Positions 36,301 to 47,550 of a DNA stretch of 64,000 bases are shown piece after piece (the first letter of the stretch is position 1; the number at the start of each line of letters is the position of its first letter). The translations under genes and the position numbers were made by a program. Below the pieces are notes generated by a model. It ran no database searches. It had not been told where the DNA came from and worked only from the letters and a program-made list of their open reading frames with translations. The DNA lies in NCBI RefSeq assembly GCF_018320785.1, contig NC_054884.1, forward strand, positions 26,413,667 through 26,477,666, given 5' to 3'. The stretch is from Cheilinus undulatus. Its lineage: Eukaryota > Chordata > Actinopteri > Labriformes > Labridae.

Positions 36301-37416
36301 TGAATCCATGCCAGTAGCCACAAACAACACTACTGCCTTTGTCACGGCACATATTGTCAAATCTCTGGTGTGCGTTTAAAAGCAGAGCATCCCAAAGGTC
36401 CGTCCTCCTCTGAGAATAAAAAAGAGGCCATATGGCATCCAAGTCAGAAGCCCCTGTGGTCCGCACAGCCTGAGTCTCCATGAGTGCAGGAAGAAAAAAA
36501 AGGATTTCAGGGTGCCAAACGGTGCTGGTCCCCCGTGGATATCAGTGAGCCATGGAAGATAAGAAACGAGTCGTCCAGGACAGCAGCCCCATCAGGAGAT
36601 AAGAGCAGGAAACACCATCAGATACTCCTGAACCTTCACTTATCCACTATAGGCTGATGGGATGTGACTCAGCCAACACCAGAATGCCTGTCTTTTTATT
36701 TACTTTCACCACATATATTGTACGCAGTAAGTATATGTTTGGATTTTTTTTTTTTTTTTTTTTTGTCAGTTTCCTGACTTTTACCTGTAGCTTAAGCAGA
36801 AATAAAAGTCTAAATGTGCTCTTTTATAGAAGCCCTTAGCACACGCATCCCTAGAGTTTTTTACATCCTGAGATAACAAGTAATTTATGTTTGTTTTCTA
36901 GAGATCATGACATGTTTATGTCTCATCCTCACAGCTGAAAGCACAAACCAAATACAGAAAGACATAACTTACCCTCAGTAGTGTAGGTGATGGCAGCATG
37001 GCATGTCCTGGTCTGACCTATCAATGACCAGCCTGTTATTTGTATGATACAGTTTGTTTCGACGTAGTGTGGTAGGATGAATCATGGTATTTTATTAAGA
37101 TGTTTTTTAACATCCTTGAATACGTCACACTATAACTGTTAGCTCATTAATTCAGCTAATTAACTTCTATTCTCATGAACAGAACATGACTTGACGTTTG
37201 GGGGCATTTTTTCAAAGCCTTTCTGAGCGATGAGGAGCAGCTAGAGCAGGTGAGTGCATGCTACTCCCACAGCCTGAGTTTGTTTTTTTATTTGCCTCAA
37301 GCCGACAGTGGAAGGTACCGTGTTTCGGATTAATTTGACGTGTTTTGAGCTTATGTATTGATTAGTTTATAGCTCTTTAGGTCTACATGTTTGTGTCTCT
37401 GAACTCTCCGTCAGAG
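33370..37416. other. Intergenic DNA, no gene recognised
   Basis: Four kilobases of AT-rich, mostly single-copy-looking sequence. ORFs of 60-76 codons lack domains. A pure poly-T run is at about 36,749-36,771. The segment 36,280-36,660 is more balanced and might be regulatory. Nothing else stands out. Confidence 0.4.
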
Positions 37417-38884
37417 TCTAGTTACGTTTCCATTGCAGATTTTCCCAAAATAAAAGCAATGTTTCTTAAGCTTTGACTGTACAATGGCGCTTTGAATGTG
37501 TTTCCATTGAAGGGAGTTTCGGGCATGAGCCTCACAATTCTCGTAAAATCTCATCTCACGAAACTCCTCTGCAAGGTAGCTGGACACTCAAAACCTGTTA
37601 TCATGTTGATACAGTTATGATTACATCTACAGTGGTGGCCTTGACAATTTTGAACAAAAGACGAAGGCAACGGATGATAGTCCAGCGTTAAAGTCTGTAT
37701 GTATGGCAAAAGCCACGTATAAAGTGTATAAGTATGATGTTGAGAAAAGTCTCTGCTTGGGATGCGTGTGGATAATTGCTAAAACGGTTAAATTCATTTA
37801 TCAAATTAGCCGGCACGGAATTTACAAGTCACTTAAACAAATTACCCATTATTTCTATAAACACAGGCTTGAAATCCCAGTCAGTAATGCTCTTTAAAAC
37901 TGTGATGAACCTCCCGCCACTAGAGACCTCTGTAGCTGCAGTTAAAGGCGGCTGCCTTCCTGTATGGGACTTCATGGATGTAAACATGAGAACCTCAGCA
38001 ATGGCTTAGCAGTTAGCGTGTAGTAGGAACAGCGCGGTATCACAGTTTTTTTTTTTTAAGTAGTAAATGGAAATAAAGTGGTATGTAGGCTGTCAGGGGT
38101 TGAACTCAAGTATAACTGCCTTTAAGTTTAACGAAGTGAAAAGAGGCCACATCTCAAAGCACGATATTAATCTGCATAGAGGAACGAAGGCTGGCAGCGC
38201 TAGCTTGTAATGTTAGCCTTGCTGTGGAGAGTTTATCAGGCTAACATCACACCCGCTGACACTATGACCCTGTGAGGAATTTTTCTGTTTTCTAAGGAAT
38301 TTCTCCTCTTTAGACTGGTCGGTTAAACAAAATTTAAATGAGCGTTTAGCCTAATACGGAAATATACACTTTGGAGCATCCTTAGTCTCGGTCTCCTCTT
38401 CCGTCCACACGTAGCGCGCCACGTTGTAGGTTGTGAACTTGTCATGTGACACCGTGCATGACATCCTGTGAGGTGAAAATGCGACATAAGTGTTTCCATT
38501 GTACTTATGCGATATATTTCTATATCAAAACGTCTGAAAAACCTCCTCATGAAAGCATAAAAACTTTTTTTTGTGATACTTGAGAGGTTTTTTGAAATTC
38601 AGGTGTTTCCATTAGCAGTTTTTATTGCGCTATTTAGATTTTGAGCTTTTTTTTTTTTTTTAAGATTTAGATTTGGCCTTTTTATGCCTTTATTTGATAG
38701 AGGAAGGACAGGGGATCGACTCAGAAACAGGGAAGAGAGTGGGGAGTGACATACGGCAAAGGGCCACAGGCCGGATTCGAACCCTAGCCGCCCGCATACA
38801 TGGGCAGCACCTTAAACCACTCGACCATCTGTGCTCCCGAGATTTTGAGCATTTCTAAGGGTAATGGAAACACAGCTAGTTAAC
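37417..38884. mobile_element. DNA transposon with GTTTCCATT ends
   Basis: The left end reads AGTTACGTTTCCATTGCAG and the reverse complement of the right end TAGCTGTGTTTCCATTACCC. The GTGTTTCCATT motif recurs just inside both ends (37,500, 38,490, 38,608), the subterminal-repeat pattern of several DNA transposon groups. Two short ORFs (37,473-37,691 and 37,703-37,897) might be fragments of element-encoded proteins; the first ends in a basic stretch LNKRRRQRMIVQR. The superfamily is unknown (PIF/Harbinger is possible). Confidence 0.5.
38647..38839 (-). mobile_element. tRNA-derived SINE, minus orientation, with 11-bp target duplication
   Basis: On the minus strand it begins GGGAGCACAGATGGTCGAGT, has a B-box GGTTCGAATCC (plus GGATTCGAACC at about 38,773-38,783), a CTCTTCCC body and an A-rich tail (plus poly-T from 38,647). 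The direct repeat AGATTTTGAGC occurs at 38,636-38,646 and 38,840-38,850. It is the same family as the 12.1 kb copy and is nested in the GTTTCCATT transposon. Confidence 0.85.
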
Positions 38885-39955
38885 GCAGCTACTGTGATAG
38901 GATGCCACCTCTGCAACAAGTCCAGTGGTGAAATATCCTCGCTCCTAAATATTCCACTGTCAACTGTCAGTGGTGTTATAACAAAGTGGAAGAATGACAG
39001 CAACTCAGCCATGAAGTGGTTGGCCACGCAAAATGGCGGCGCAAGGTCGTGGATGCTGAGGCGCATAGTGCGCAGAGGTCGCCAACTTTCTGCAGTCAAT
39101 CACTACAGACCCCCAGACTTCATGTGGCCTTCAGATTAGCTCAAGAACAGTGTGTAGAGAGCTTCATGGAATGGGTTTCCATGGCCGAGCAGCTGCATCC
39201 AAGCCATACATCACCAAGTGCAATGCAAAGCGTCAGATACAGTGGTGTAAAGCACGCTGCCACTGGACTCTGGAGCAGTGGAGACGCATTCTCTGGAGTG
39301 ACGAATCGCGCTTCTCCATCTGGCAATCTGATGGACAAGTCTGGGTTTGGCGGTTGCCCAGAGAACAGTTTTTGTCTGACTGCGTTGTGCCAAGTGTAAA
39401 GTTTAATGGAGGGGGGGATAATGGTGAGGGGTTGTTTTTCAGGAGCTGGGCTTGGCCCCTTAGTTCCAGTGAAAGGAACTCTGAGTTCTTCAGCATACCA
39501 AGAGATTTTGGACAATTTCATGCTCCCAACTTTGTGGGAACAGTTTGGCGATGGCTCCTCCTGTTCCAACATGACTGTGCACCGGTGCACAAAGCAAGGT
39601 CCATAAAGACATGGATGAGAGAGTGTGGTGTGGATGAACTTGACTAGCCTGTACAGAGTCCTGACCTCAACGTGATAGAACACCTTTGGGATGAATTAGA
39701 GTGGAGACTGAAAGCCAGGCCTTCTCGTCCAAAATCAGTGTGTAACCTCATAAATGTGCTTCTGGAAGAATGGTCAAAAATTCCCATAAACACACTCCTA
39801 AACATTGTGGAAAGTCTTCCCAGAGGAGTTGAAGCTGTTATAGCTGCAAAGGGTGGACTGATGTCACATTAAACCCTACAGATTAAGAATGGGATGTCAC
39901 TTAAGTTCATGTGCAAGTCAAGGCAGGTGAGCAAATACTTTTGGCAATATAGTGT
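38885..39955 (+). mobile_element. Tc1-type transposon, nearly complete but inactive transposase
   Basis: An N-terminal helix-turn-helix region is seen at 38,890-39,000 (KSSGEISSLLNIPLSTVSG, then TKWK). The frame at 39,150-39,647 carries CNAKRQIQWCKARCHW, the WSDESRFSIW motif with a catalytic Asp, and [17 protein letters not shown] with the second Asp. The same frame resumes at 39,648-39,872 with SPDLNVIEHLWDELEWRL, containing the last acidic residue. Lesions: a TAG at 39,645-39,647 where the family has Trp, and two compensating frameshifts around 39,405 and 39,540, with the middle part ([19 protein letters not shown]) in the next frame. The right terminus ACTTTTGGCAATATAGTG ends near 39,954; no left inverted repeat is visible. 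Confidence 0.85.
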
Positions 39956-40189
39956 AAATAAAATATGGAAAGTTTGAGCAAATTTTATCACAGTTATCAT
40001 TAAAACCAGTAGCCGGTAGTCGCATTGTGTCATGTTGTATCGTACCACCTTTTATCCACCCATTCATTCAGCTGTTTATATCATGTATATACGATGGATT
40101 ACATCTGCCAATATCAACACTGATTTTATGCAAACCAACTGTATGGTTGTGACACAAGCTAATGAAATAAAGAGGCATTCCTGCTAACT
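39956..40189. other. Intergenic DNA, short
   Basis: AT-rich linker between the Tc1 element and the next block; nothing recognised. Confidence 0.4.
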
Positions 40190-41220
40190 TATCAGGCTAT
40201 AAAGTAAGTCTCAAGCCACTGACACGGCCCAGACGGTTCTTCAAGTCAGTCACATCAGACTCTTCCACTGCCCGTTTGAAATCAGAGGATGGAATTTTTC
40301 GGTAAAAGACGGGTCACAGCTCTCCTTCCCAGCTCTACAGATGCTTCTTGGTTAATGAAGTAACAACAAATTGGGCCACGGGCTAATTTGGAGTGGCGTT
40401 TCCTGGCCCCTGTTGGCCCATAGAGATGTGTTTCATTTTCTCTTATCAGTGATTCAGTCATGTGGATTTACGCATGGACGCCTCTGTCTCCCCCAATTGC
40501 TGTGCTAATGGAAACTTCGTTAATGTCATTAATCTGCGGGCAGAGACACGCACTAAACACATATTTTGCTGTTTGTTCTCTATTTGTCAAATGATAGCTC
40601 CCTTAATTCAGACTAACTGGGGAGCAACACAAGAAATGAGACAGGAAGGCAAGTACTCAGGTGATATTTTTGTACAAATTTGATCTTTGCTTTTAAAAAT
40701 GCTTGTTAGTGCACTAAATTCCTTTACAATCACCATCCACTGATACATTAGATCCATAATTTAAATTTGGTTGCATAAAGAAAGCCTCCAGACTATGACG
40801 AGTGAATCCAGCGTCGGCTTTCTTTGTCTCAAAGCAGATCTTAATCCCTGCATGGCACAAAGTAACTGATGAGCCAGCCACCAGCATCTTTCAGTGTCCA
40901 TTCAGCATAACAAGATGTGATCAGTAATTATGGCACAACGCTGAACTCTGATCTCTGCTGGCTGGAGGACACAAGTTCAACACAGTTACTTACAATTTAG
41001 CCGCCCAGATTAGTCGGGGGGCAAAATGCCCCTGCCAGGACGGATCCTCGTCATGCTTATTGTATACATATTCTCTATTAGGTAAATCAGTGTGTTTATA
41101 TTGCAGGCAAATTGAGCGTGGCTGCAAAAACTTGGCCTCTGGGTGTTCAGGATCAGGCTGAACTCCAGCCAAGGTCACCTCTTTAATAGCAGAGCTCAAG
41201 GACGGGGGAAGAGGAGGAAT
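40190..41220. promoter_or_regulatory. Candidate conserved non-coding cluster
   Basis: One kilobase without repeats, with mixed composition and dense homeodomain-like cores (GGTTAATGAAG, GGGCTAATTTGG, TCTTATCAGTGATTC, GTTAATGTCATTAATC). Four short ORFs have no domains. The TTAAT/ATTA density and absence of insertions fit a developmental enhancer block, by inference. Confidence 0.35.
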
Positions 41221-41509
41221 GCACCTGCTTTATAAAGAAAAACAGGCTTAAAAAAAACCGAGGATAATCATTTAATTTCTAAAGGGTTCATTTGATAAAG
41301 GAGTGCCTGAAAGCAAAACAAAAAATGCTCCACTAATAACATTCGATTAACCCAGGTGTTTGACACTGACAGCTCAACTATTTCACCTCTGTATATATCT
41401 AGGGAAGGACTTTTGGAGTGGAGTGTCAGACCCAACAGTCGCTCCTGTGTTGCGCATAGTAGGACCACCACATAACAGTGGTGGAGTGTTTTGCTGATTT
41501 TCTGTAATG

Positions 41510-42440
41510 CTTCAGTTAAAGGTACAATATGTAAAATTTTGCACTTTTATAACTGTCATTGAAAGAAACAGACACACTGCTATTCACTAAACAGTTAACC
41601 ATTGTTTTTGTTTCATGGATGAATTTCACATGAGGGAAAAAAGCTGTTAAAAAAGGCCTTCCTGGTTTCAATGTACAAGCATTCCCAGAATGCATCGCAA
41701 GTGTGAACTAGGAAGGCAACTATAAACAGCTTTTCTCCCTCATTAGGTTAAATTCGCAGGAAAGCTGCAGCATTTGTTTACTATTGGTATATACTTTGTT
41801 TGGAGTGCAGGTTTTGGTAACATTTTTAAGTGTGAAGTTTTGTTCACATTTTCAATTTAAAACACAAAGTAAGCAGAGACGGTGGTCAGAGCTGAGCAGC
41901 ACCTCTCCTCTCGTCTTATTTTGTAGTTGTTATGAATGAGAGCCCACTGGTGGTGAAATGTATATACTGTGGTGTTAAAAGCCCAGGCTTTTATTTGGGA
42001 AGGGTCAATAGGAGGCAGGTTTTGAAAAATTTTCAGACAAAATCAAGTCACTGCAAAAATGGCAAATGCTGGCTTACATGCCTGTGTTTTTCTGTTTGTA
42101 TGATGCTAAAGTTCAACAAATTTTTTTAATGTATTGCTATTTCTTTTCCTGATTTTTTTATACCAAAATTAATTCTAAACTAAATGAGGCTACAGCAGGA
42201 CTTAAATAAAAGCTGGCTTTTATTTGAAATTTTACAGTAAGTTTATTATCTTTGACTGTGGACTAGTATTGCTTTGCACATATTGGACCATATGTTTTTA
42301 ATATTATCCATTTTTTATTATCTTATTAACTCGTTTATCTAAGAATTTTGCACTTGGAATGCAGAAATTAAAACTGGAGCTCATTTATAAAAGTGTTTCC
42401 ATTCTGTTTGTCCAGCAGAGGGCGCTCTAACTCCTTGGTT
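41510..42440. mobile_element. Probable interspersed-element remnant
   Basis: It begins AAAGGTACAATATGTAAAAT and ends near CCAGCAGAGGGCGCTCTAAC, two motifs that I associate with the boundaries of repeated elements in fish genomes. The interior is AT-rich. A 65-codon ORF (41,932-42,129) has several cysteines (KCIYCGVK) but no recognisable domain. No terminal inverted repeat is visible. Assignment is tentative. Confidence 0.35.
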
Positions 42441-44298
42441 TAGAATGCTCCCAGCAATGTCTGCAGCACATGTGGCAGAGCATCTAGCTCAGCAGGCTGC
42501 AGTGGACATGAGGATACTGTTGTATAGTAATGTTCAACATTTTGGCATGGGCATAGCACAAAGGGTACTGATTAGCCAGGCCCACAGTGGGAGTGGGCCC
42601 TTGAGAAGCCTGAAATAAAAAGTTTGTTTTGATTGGTTTCTTTGTTTTTTATGTATTTGTAATTGGTGTCATTATTATATCAAAGCGCCTAAATGTCAAT
42701 GGGCATGAGAAAACAAGAAGAGATAAATAAAACCAAACAGTTGGCATCTTGTTCAAACATGAAAGAGCCCAGCATATTATTTTATAAAGTAAAACAGTCT
42801 AAGGCGGATGAAGTTAGTGGTGAAGAAATACATTTTGCAGTATTTAAGCATTTTTCTAATGTGGGGGTTATCTCATTCTTTGGGAATAGGCTAATAAACA
42901 CATTAATAGTACAAGTACATTTGATTTAGTAAAAATATTGCTCATCAATATGGGAAAATTTTAGTTAAAAAATAATTCAAATTCATCAACATTCATAAAA
43001 CAGTGGTTTTGGTTGGGCTGGCCAACTAAGGGGGGTCCTGTATAATTTTCTTTCTGGGGCCCTAAATCCCTAGCTACTCCCTTGCATTTTAGTAAAAGTT
43101 CACCTTAACTTAAAGCTGTCTTTTGGTAATTTCTACTACATCACAATGTTTCAAAACTGGTACACAGTCTGTATTAATACAGTCTTTAATAATTCCAAAT
43201 TAAAAATTCACATTATCAGCCAAAATGTCAGTCTTTGTTTAATTCTTTTCAAAAATCAGTGGCATTATCTGTTTGAACATTGAGATATTGGCCTTACTTT
43301 TAGTCAGCTTAAAGGTTTGAACCTTAGTTACTTGGTTGCCACATTTCTTAGGAGTTGATTCACATGGGTCATGTTGCTATACTTCATAATGAATGACAAA
43401 ACATCTTGAAGGCAAGCTGACCATGAGCTTCATGTCCAGTCTAGGGTCAAGAACGCAGCAATTAAGAAGATGCTAATGGCTCTGACAGTTATGGGTCTGA
43501 GAAAAGCCTCAAATGTCGCTTCAATTAGACAGCACCCTGAAGACGTCATGAAGATTCATTGAACTCAAAAGGTTGAAAACTCCAAACTGTCCTGAATCTC
43601 TGCATCATGCCATCTTTCTTTGATTAACTCTCCACATAGGCTGCAAAGTTTGTTCATCAACACGTTTGAATTTTCCCTCAACTAAGCCCCTCACAGTTTA
43701 GATTCCAAACTTACATGTTTATTCATGCAGATTTTTAAAATCCAACATTATTTCTTGCTTGGTTGATCGACATTTTGATGGCCACACTCACAAAGCCACT
43801 TTTAATGTTGTCATTAGTTCTGCTTCTCTGGTGGCCAAAAGATGGATCCCTAAGTCGCGCGGATCCAATAAGGTTGTATGTGAATGGTTGGAGGAGATAA
43901 ACTACATCTAATAAATGAAAGAAAGACTCATTCACTGATGGAAGACGAGAGGAAGAAGTCTGTTAATTAAAAATATGAAAATGAACAAAATCTCTGACAC
44001 AGTTTTGGGCCCATCTAAAGAGCTACTGTGATTCTCTCTCCACCTTATATGAACTTACTTTAATTAATATGAAGCTGAGAAGGGACTAAAACATATTCAG
44101 ATGATTTTCTTGAGCATAAATCTGTTTTAACCCCTGCTAAAGATGGAAATATAACATTTGAATAAATAACTTGTGCATAAATCATCATACAGCTGTCATT
44201 TTTAAGTTATCAGCTATATCTTCTTCTGCTGTGACGATGTGTGCTGTGAGAAAGGCTCAGTTAAAGAGGGGTAGCAACAACACAGACATGAACTAGAA
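42441..44298. other. Intergenic DNA, no gene recognised
   Basis: AT-rich. About 43,015-43,085 (GGGCTGGCCAACTAAGGGGG, GGGGCCCTAAATCCC) looks like the edge of an old repeat. The 43,400-43,560 portion is more balanced. A 78-codon ORF at 42,693 is lysine-rich and unrecognised. Confidence 0.35.
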
Positions 44299-44970
44299 AC
44301 GCACTCAGAGAGCGCAGACCTCCGCCATTAGCCCTGTCTCCCAATAGTGAAGAATCCTTTAAAAAATTCCTGGATCCGACCCCATGTGCCCCCCAACACG
44401 GCGTTTGCCGATTACTCCCTCCCCGGTGGGGTGGAAACACGTCGAGGCAAAGCATTGGCTTCGCTACGGGTGCCAACAGATGCACTCATGGTCTCACCGG
44501 ACGACTGAAAGTCATGGCAGAGGGTGAATATTCCTCTATTCCTCCCAGCATTGTGAGTATTCTCACTACAATTCACTGTCTTTCTCTCTTTTACGCTCCG
44601 GCTCATCTCCTCGACCAGGTGTGCCTCTTTCAAACTCTATAAACTCCAAAACTTTGAATGGAAACACACCCAAAATGCTGCTTGGATTGAAGTTACTCAT
44701 GTCCACCATCTCCTGGTGTAAAGTGGTAACAGCGCAGACCTCTGCCATTAGCCCTATCTCCCAATAGTAAAGAATCCTTTAAAAAATTCCTGGATCCAGA
44801 CAGTGATCCAGATCGCTCCCAAAATCTAATCAGTCCTTCCTTATGCCATATTTGACATTTCCTGAAAATTTCATCAAAATCCGTCTGCAACTGTTTGAGT
44901 TATGTTGCTAACAAACAAACTAACAAACGAACAAACCCACCTGATCACACAACCTCCTTGGCGGAGGTAA
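44299..44970 (-). mobile_element. Composite interspersed repeat (copy C), most complete copy
   Basis: About 670 bp matching copy B end to end. The GCGCAGACCTCTGCC/CCGCC plus CATTAGCCCT block occurs at both 44,311-44,335 and 44,733-44,755. Read on the minus strand, it begins ATTACCTCCGCCAAGGAGG (a CCTCC..GGAGG hairpin) and ends GCGCTCTCTGAGTGC (6-bp stem with one G-T pair, TCT loop) followed by GTTTCTAG and T. A terminal hairpin shortly before CTAG with T next is what Helitron 3' ends look like, although the 5' end is not the classical TC. No protein coded. Confidence 0.65.
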
Positions 44971-45904
44971 TGAAACTATCTGAACACCATCAGTCAGTTG
45001 CTGATGTGTCAGAAAGCAGCCAGAGATTAAAGTCAGATTTATTCTTTGTTCTAATAAGTGCATTATATAACTCAGACTGCATACTGAATGAACTGGACCA
45101 CCTTCATTGCTGTGCCTCGGTATAAAATGATCAGTTGCTATTGATCAATAATTTAGACAAGTGCTAGATTATTGACAGGAAGACAAAATATGTTGGGCTG
45201 GCTATGTTACAGAAATCCCCCCATACACTCAATCACTAGAACAGAAATTGCTCCATGGTATATAATAACACAGAGATGTTTCTTTTCCCCCCTGCAGATC
45301 AATGCTAATTGAGGTCCCACATGATGAATGTATTCAGAGACGTTTTTAACCCGCTCACTGCTGAGATGCAACAAGGCGGGCTGATGTTAGGCCTCTGAAG
45401 ATGTGATTTATGAATTATGGTTCATACAGTTTCAATCATTCCCAAACTGTAAATTGATATTTCTTATCCATGTATGTAGGTGTGGAGGGCAAACTTTTGC
45501 TGTAAACATTTGTCTCCAACTTTGAGTGTTTCTGTGTTTGCATGAGAATGAAGAGACAAAATACCATTTTCCTTTTTACAGATTTTGTTGTGTGAAGAAG
45601 GAAAAAACTGAAAACATTTTAAATTTTTGATTAAATGTGCTTCTTTGATCAATTTAGGTTGATATTGGCATCAACTCAAAGCTCTGCTAATACATTCAGA
45701 TGTAAGAAAATAATGAATTAAGTAAAAACTAAAAGAAATCAACATGCATTCTATGCAAGAACAAAAGAGGTGAATCTTTTATAACTAGGGCTGTCCCTGA
45801 TGAGAGATTTTCATTGTTCAATCTGACAGGTCAGATTTTGCAAACAGAGCTCAAAATTTGATGCCAGTAGTACAAACTGAATACTTTGTTTCCAAAGCTG
45901 ATTT
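44971..45904. other. Intergenic DNA, no gene recognised
   Basis: AT-rich and apparently single copy. The patch at 45,280-45,420 is more balanced and might be regulatory. No gene is supported. Confidence 0.35.
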
Positions 45905-46075
45905 GATTGGGCCGCAGATGGCCCAATGGTTTAAGCCACGCCCCATCTACATGGGCAGCCTGAGTTCAAGTCTCACAAGTCTCTCCCCACTCGCCCATCA
46001 CTATTTTTCAGTTCTATCTACTGTCTTCCCCATTAGTAAAGGCATAAAAAGCCCAAAAAATATATCTTAAAAAAA
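45905..46075 (+). mobile_element. tRNA-derived SINE, plus orientation
   Basis: Starts at about GGGCCGCAGATGGCCCAATG with tRNA-like head, B-box-like GAGTTCAAGTCTC, then the CTCTCCCCACTCGCCC body and an A-rich tail (AAAAAGCCCAAAAAATAT). It matches the minus copies at 12.1 and 38.6 kb in layout. Flanking AAAGCTGAT / AAAGCTCAT may be the target duplication (one mismatch). Confidence 0.7.
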
Positions 46076-46789
46076 GCTCATATTCAGTCATATGCAGAAG
46101 CAAACAGCCCTACTTTAATGTGTTTGTTAAGTCAAGGCTTAGCATTCACTGTTAACTAAATACCCTTCTTCAGGGCCGACCCAAGCCTACATGAGGCCCT
46201 AAACAAATTTCATCTGGGGGATCCTCAACCTTTAATCAGTGTTACTGACTCAATCAGTACCTCAACACCTGAATACCTTCTGTTTATTGTCCTGCAGAAA
46301 CACTTTTCTGAGGTAGCAGAACTTACATGTTTCTTTATTCTATTTTAAAAATGCATTATAAAACACAATACTGAAACTAATTATATATAGAGAGACACAT
46401 TTATATCTTTGGTTGTATCAGAAGTGATTTGTAGCACTTGATCATTGTTATGAGTTATACTGTACTCGTTTATTTCTCACTCATGAACGGTCTTTTTCAG
46501 CTGATGCACATCCCTATGTGATTATTTCTGCTGCCCTCCACTCCTCTGTCTCTACTGGGGTATTTGTTGTACATTTTTTGCAAACAGATGGAAGAAAGGA
46601 TCCTCTCCTGTGGTTTTGGTCATCTAAGGTAAGTCATACTGCAACTGGGTCAAATGCAGGTAAGTGGTTTAAAGATTTGTATTTGTTGTCTAAATGCAGA
46701 AGTTTTGATCTGCCAAATCAACAAGGTTTGGAGTTCTGCTGAAACAGCAAATCCAAGGTCAACATAAAACATGTCAGAGTTCATAAAAT
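46076..46789. other. Intergenic DNA, no gene recognised
   Basis: Nothing recognisable apart from a likely repeat edge near 46,170-46,210 (CAGGGCCGACCCAAGCC... GAGGCCCTAAAC). Confidence 0.35.
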
Positions 46790-47550
46790 GTTTGATTTCA
46801 AATGTCGTTGTGTGAATTAAAAAAACAAGGTTGAAAAGATGGTCACTATAAAAAACCTGAAAGGTCTTTTAAATAAAACAAATTCTCAGTGTAGTTTCGA
46901 TGTGCAAAACTAACATGATTCAACAATTTAACAAACAACTGCAAAACTGAAACAAAATTCCAAAGATTTTTCTTTAATTATACAAATCCAAACATGTTGA
47001 AAATGATTTTTAACAAACACATCAAATGTAAAACAACAAGGTTTAAAACGTGCTTTGATTGAAAAAGCTGAACAACAAAAATGGGATTTTAAAGTGATTT
47101 ATACTCAACAAAACTCATTAAAAGATACAACCAAAGTGTTAAAGAACCTTAAAATTTCAAATGTCACAAAATACATTGAATGAACAACAGAAAAATATCA
47201 ACCAAAAAAAAATATATATATATATATAAAAACATTTTCACAACACTGTTAAAACAATAATTAAAAAAACTAAAGAAATATGATTCAAACCTTTATTTTT
47301 GACAAAACAACTGCAAAGACTAAAACAAAATTTAAAAGTTTTTTGTATTTAAATATATTTAAACAAATAAAGACTGAGTTTTTAAAACAACTAATTAAAA
47401 TGTAAACATAAAGTTTCAAAAAGTACTTTCAATAAAAAACCTGCAAACAAAGTAACTAAAAAGTGCTTTATACACAACAAGTGCAAATAAAAACAGCCAA
47501 AACTTTACAATATATATATCTAAAAATACTCTTAATAAAAAGCATACAAA
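46790..47550. repeat. A-rich degenerate repeat tract
   Basis: AACAAAA, AAACAACTGCAAAA and ATAAAAAACCTG motifs recur in loosely tandem fashion, with a short (TA)n run at 47,211-47,228. The plus strand is strongly A-rich. Its ORFs are not credible as genes. Confidence 0.5.

Noticed and set aside
39141-39683. 180-codon minus-strand ORF
   Set aside because: It is the antisense shadow of the Tc1 transposase.
41932-42129. Cys-containing 65-codon ORF as a possible zinc-finger peptide
   Set aside because: Cysteine spacing fits no known finger and it lies in a probable repeat remnant.
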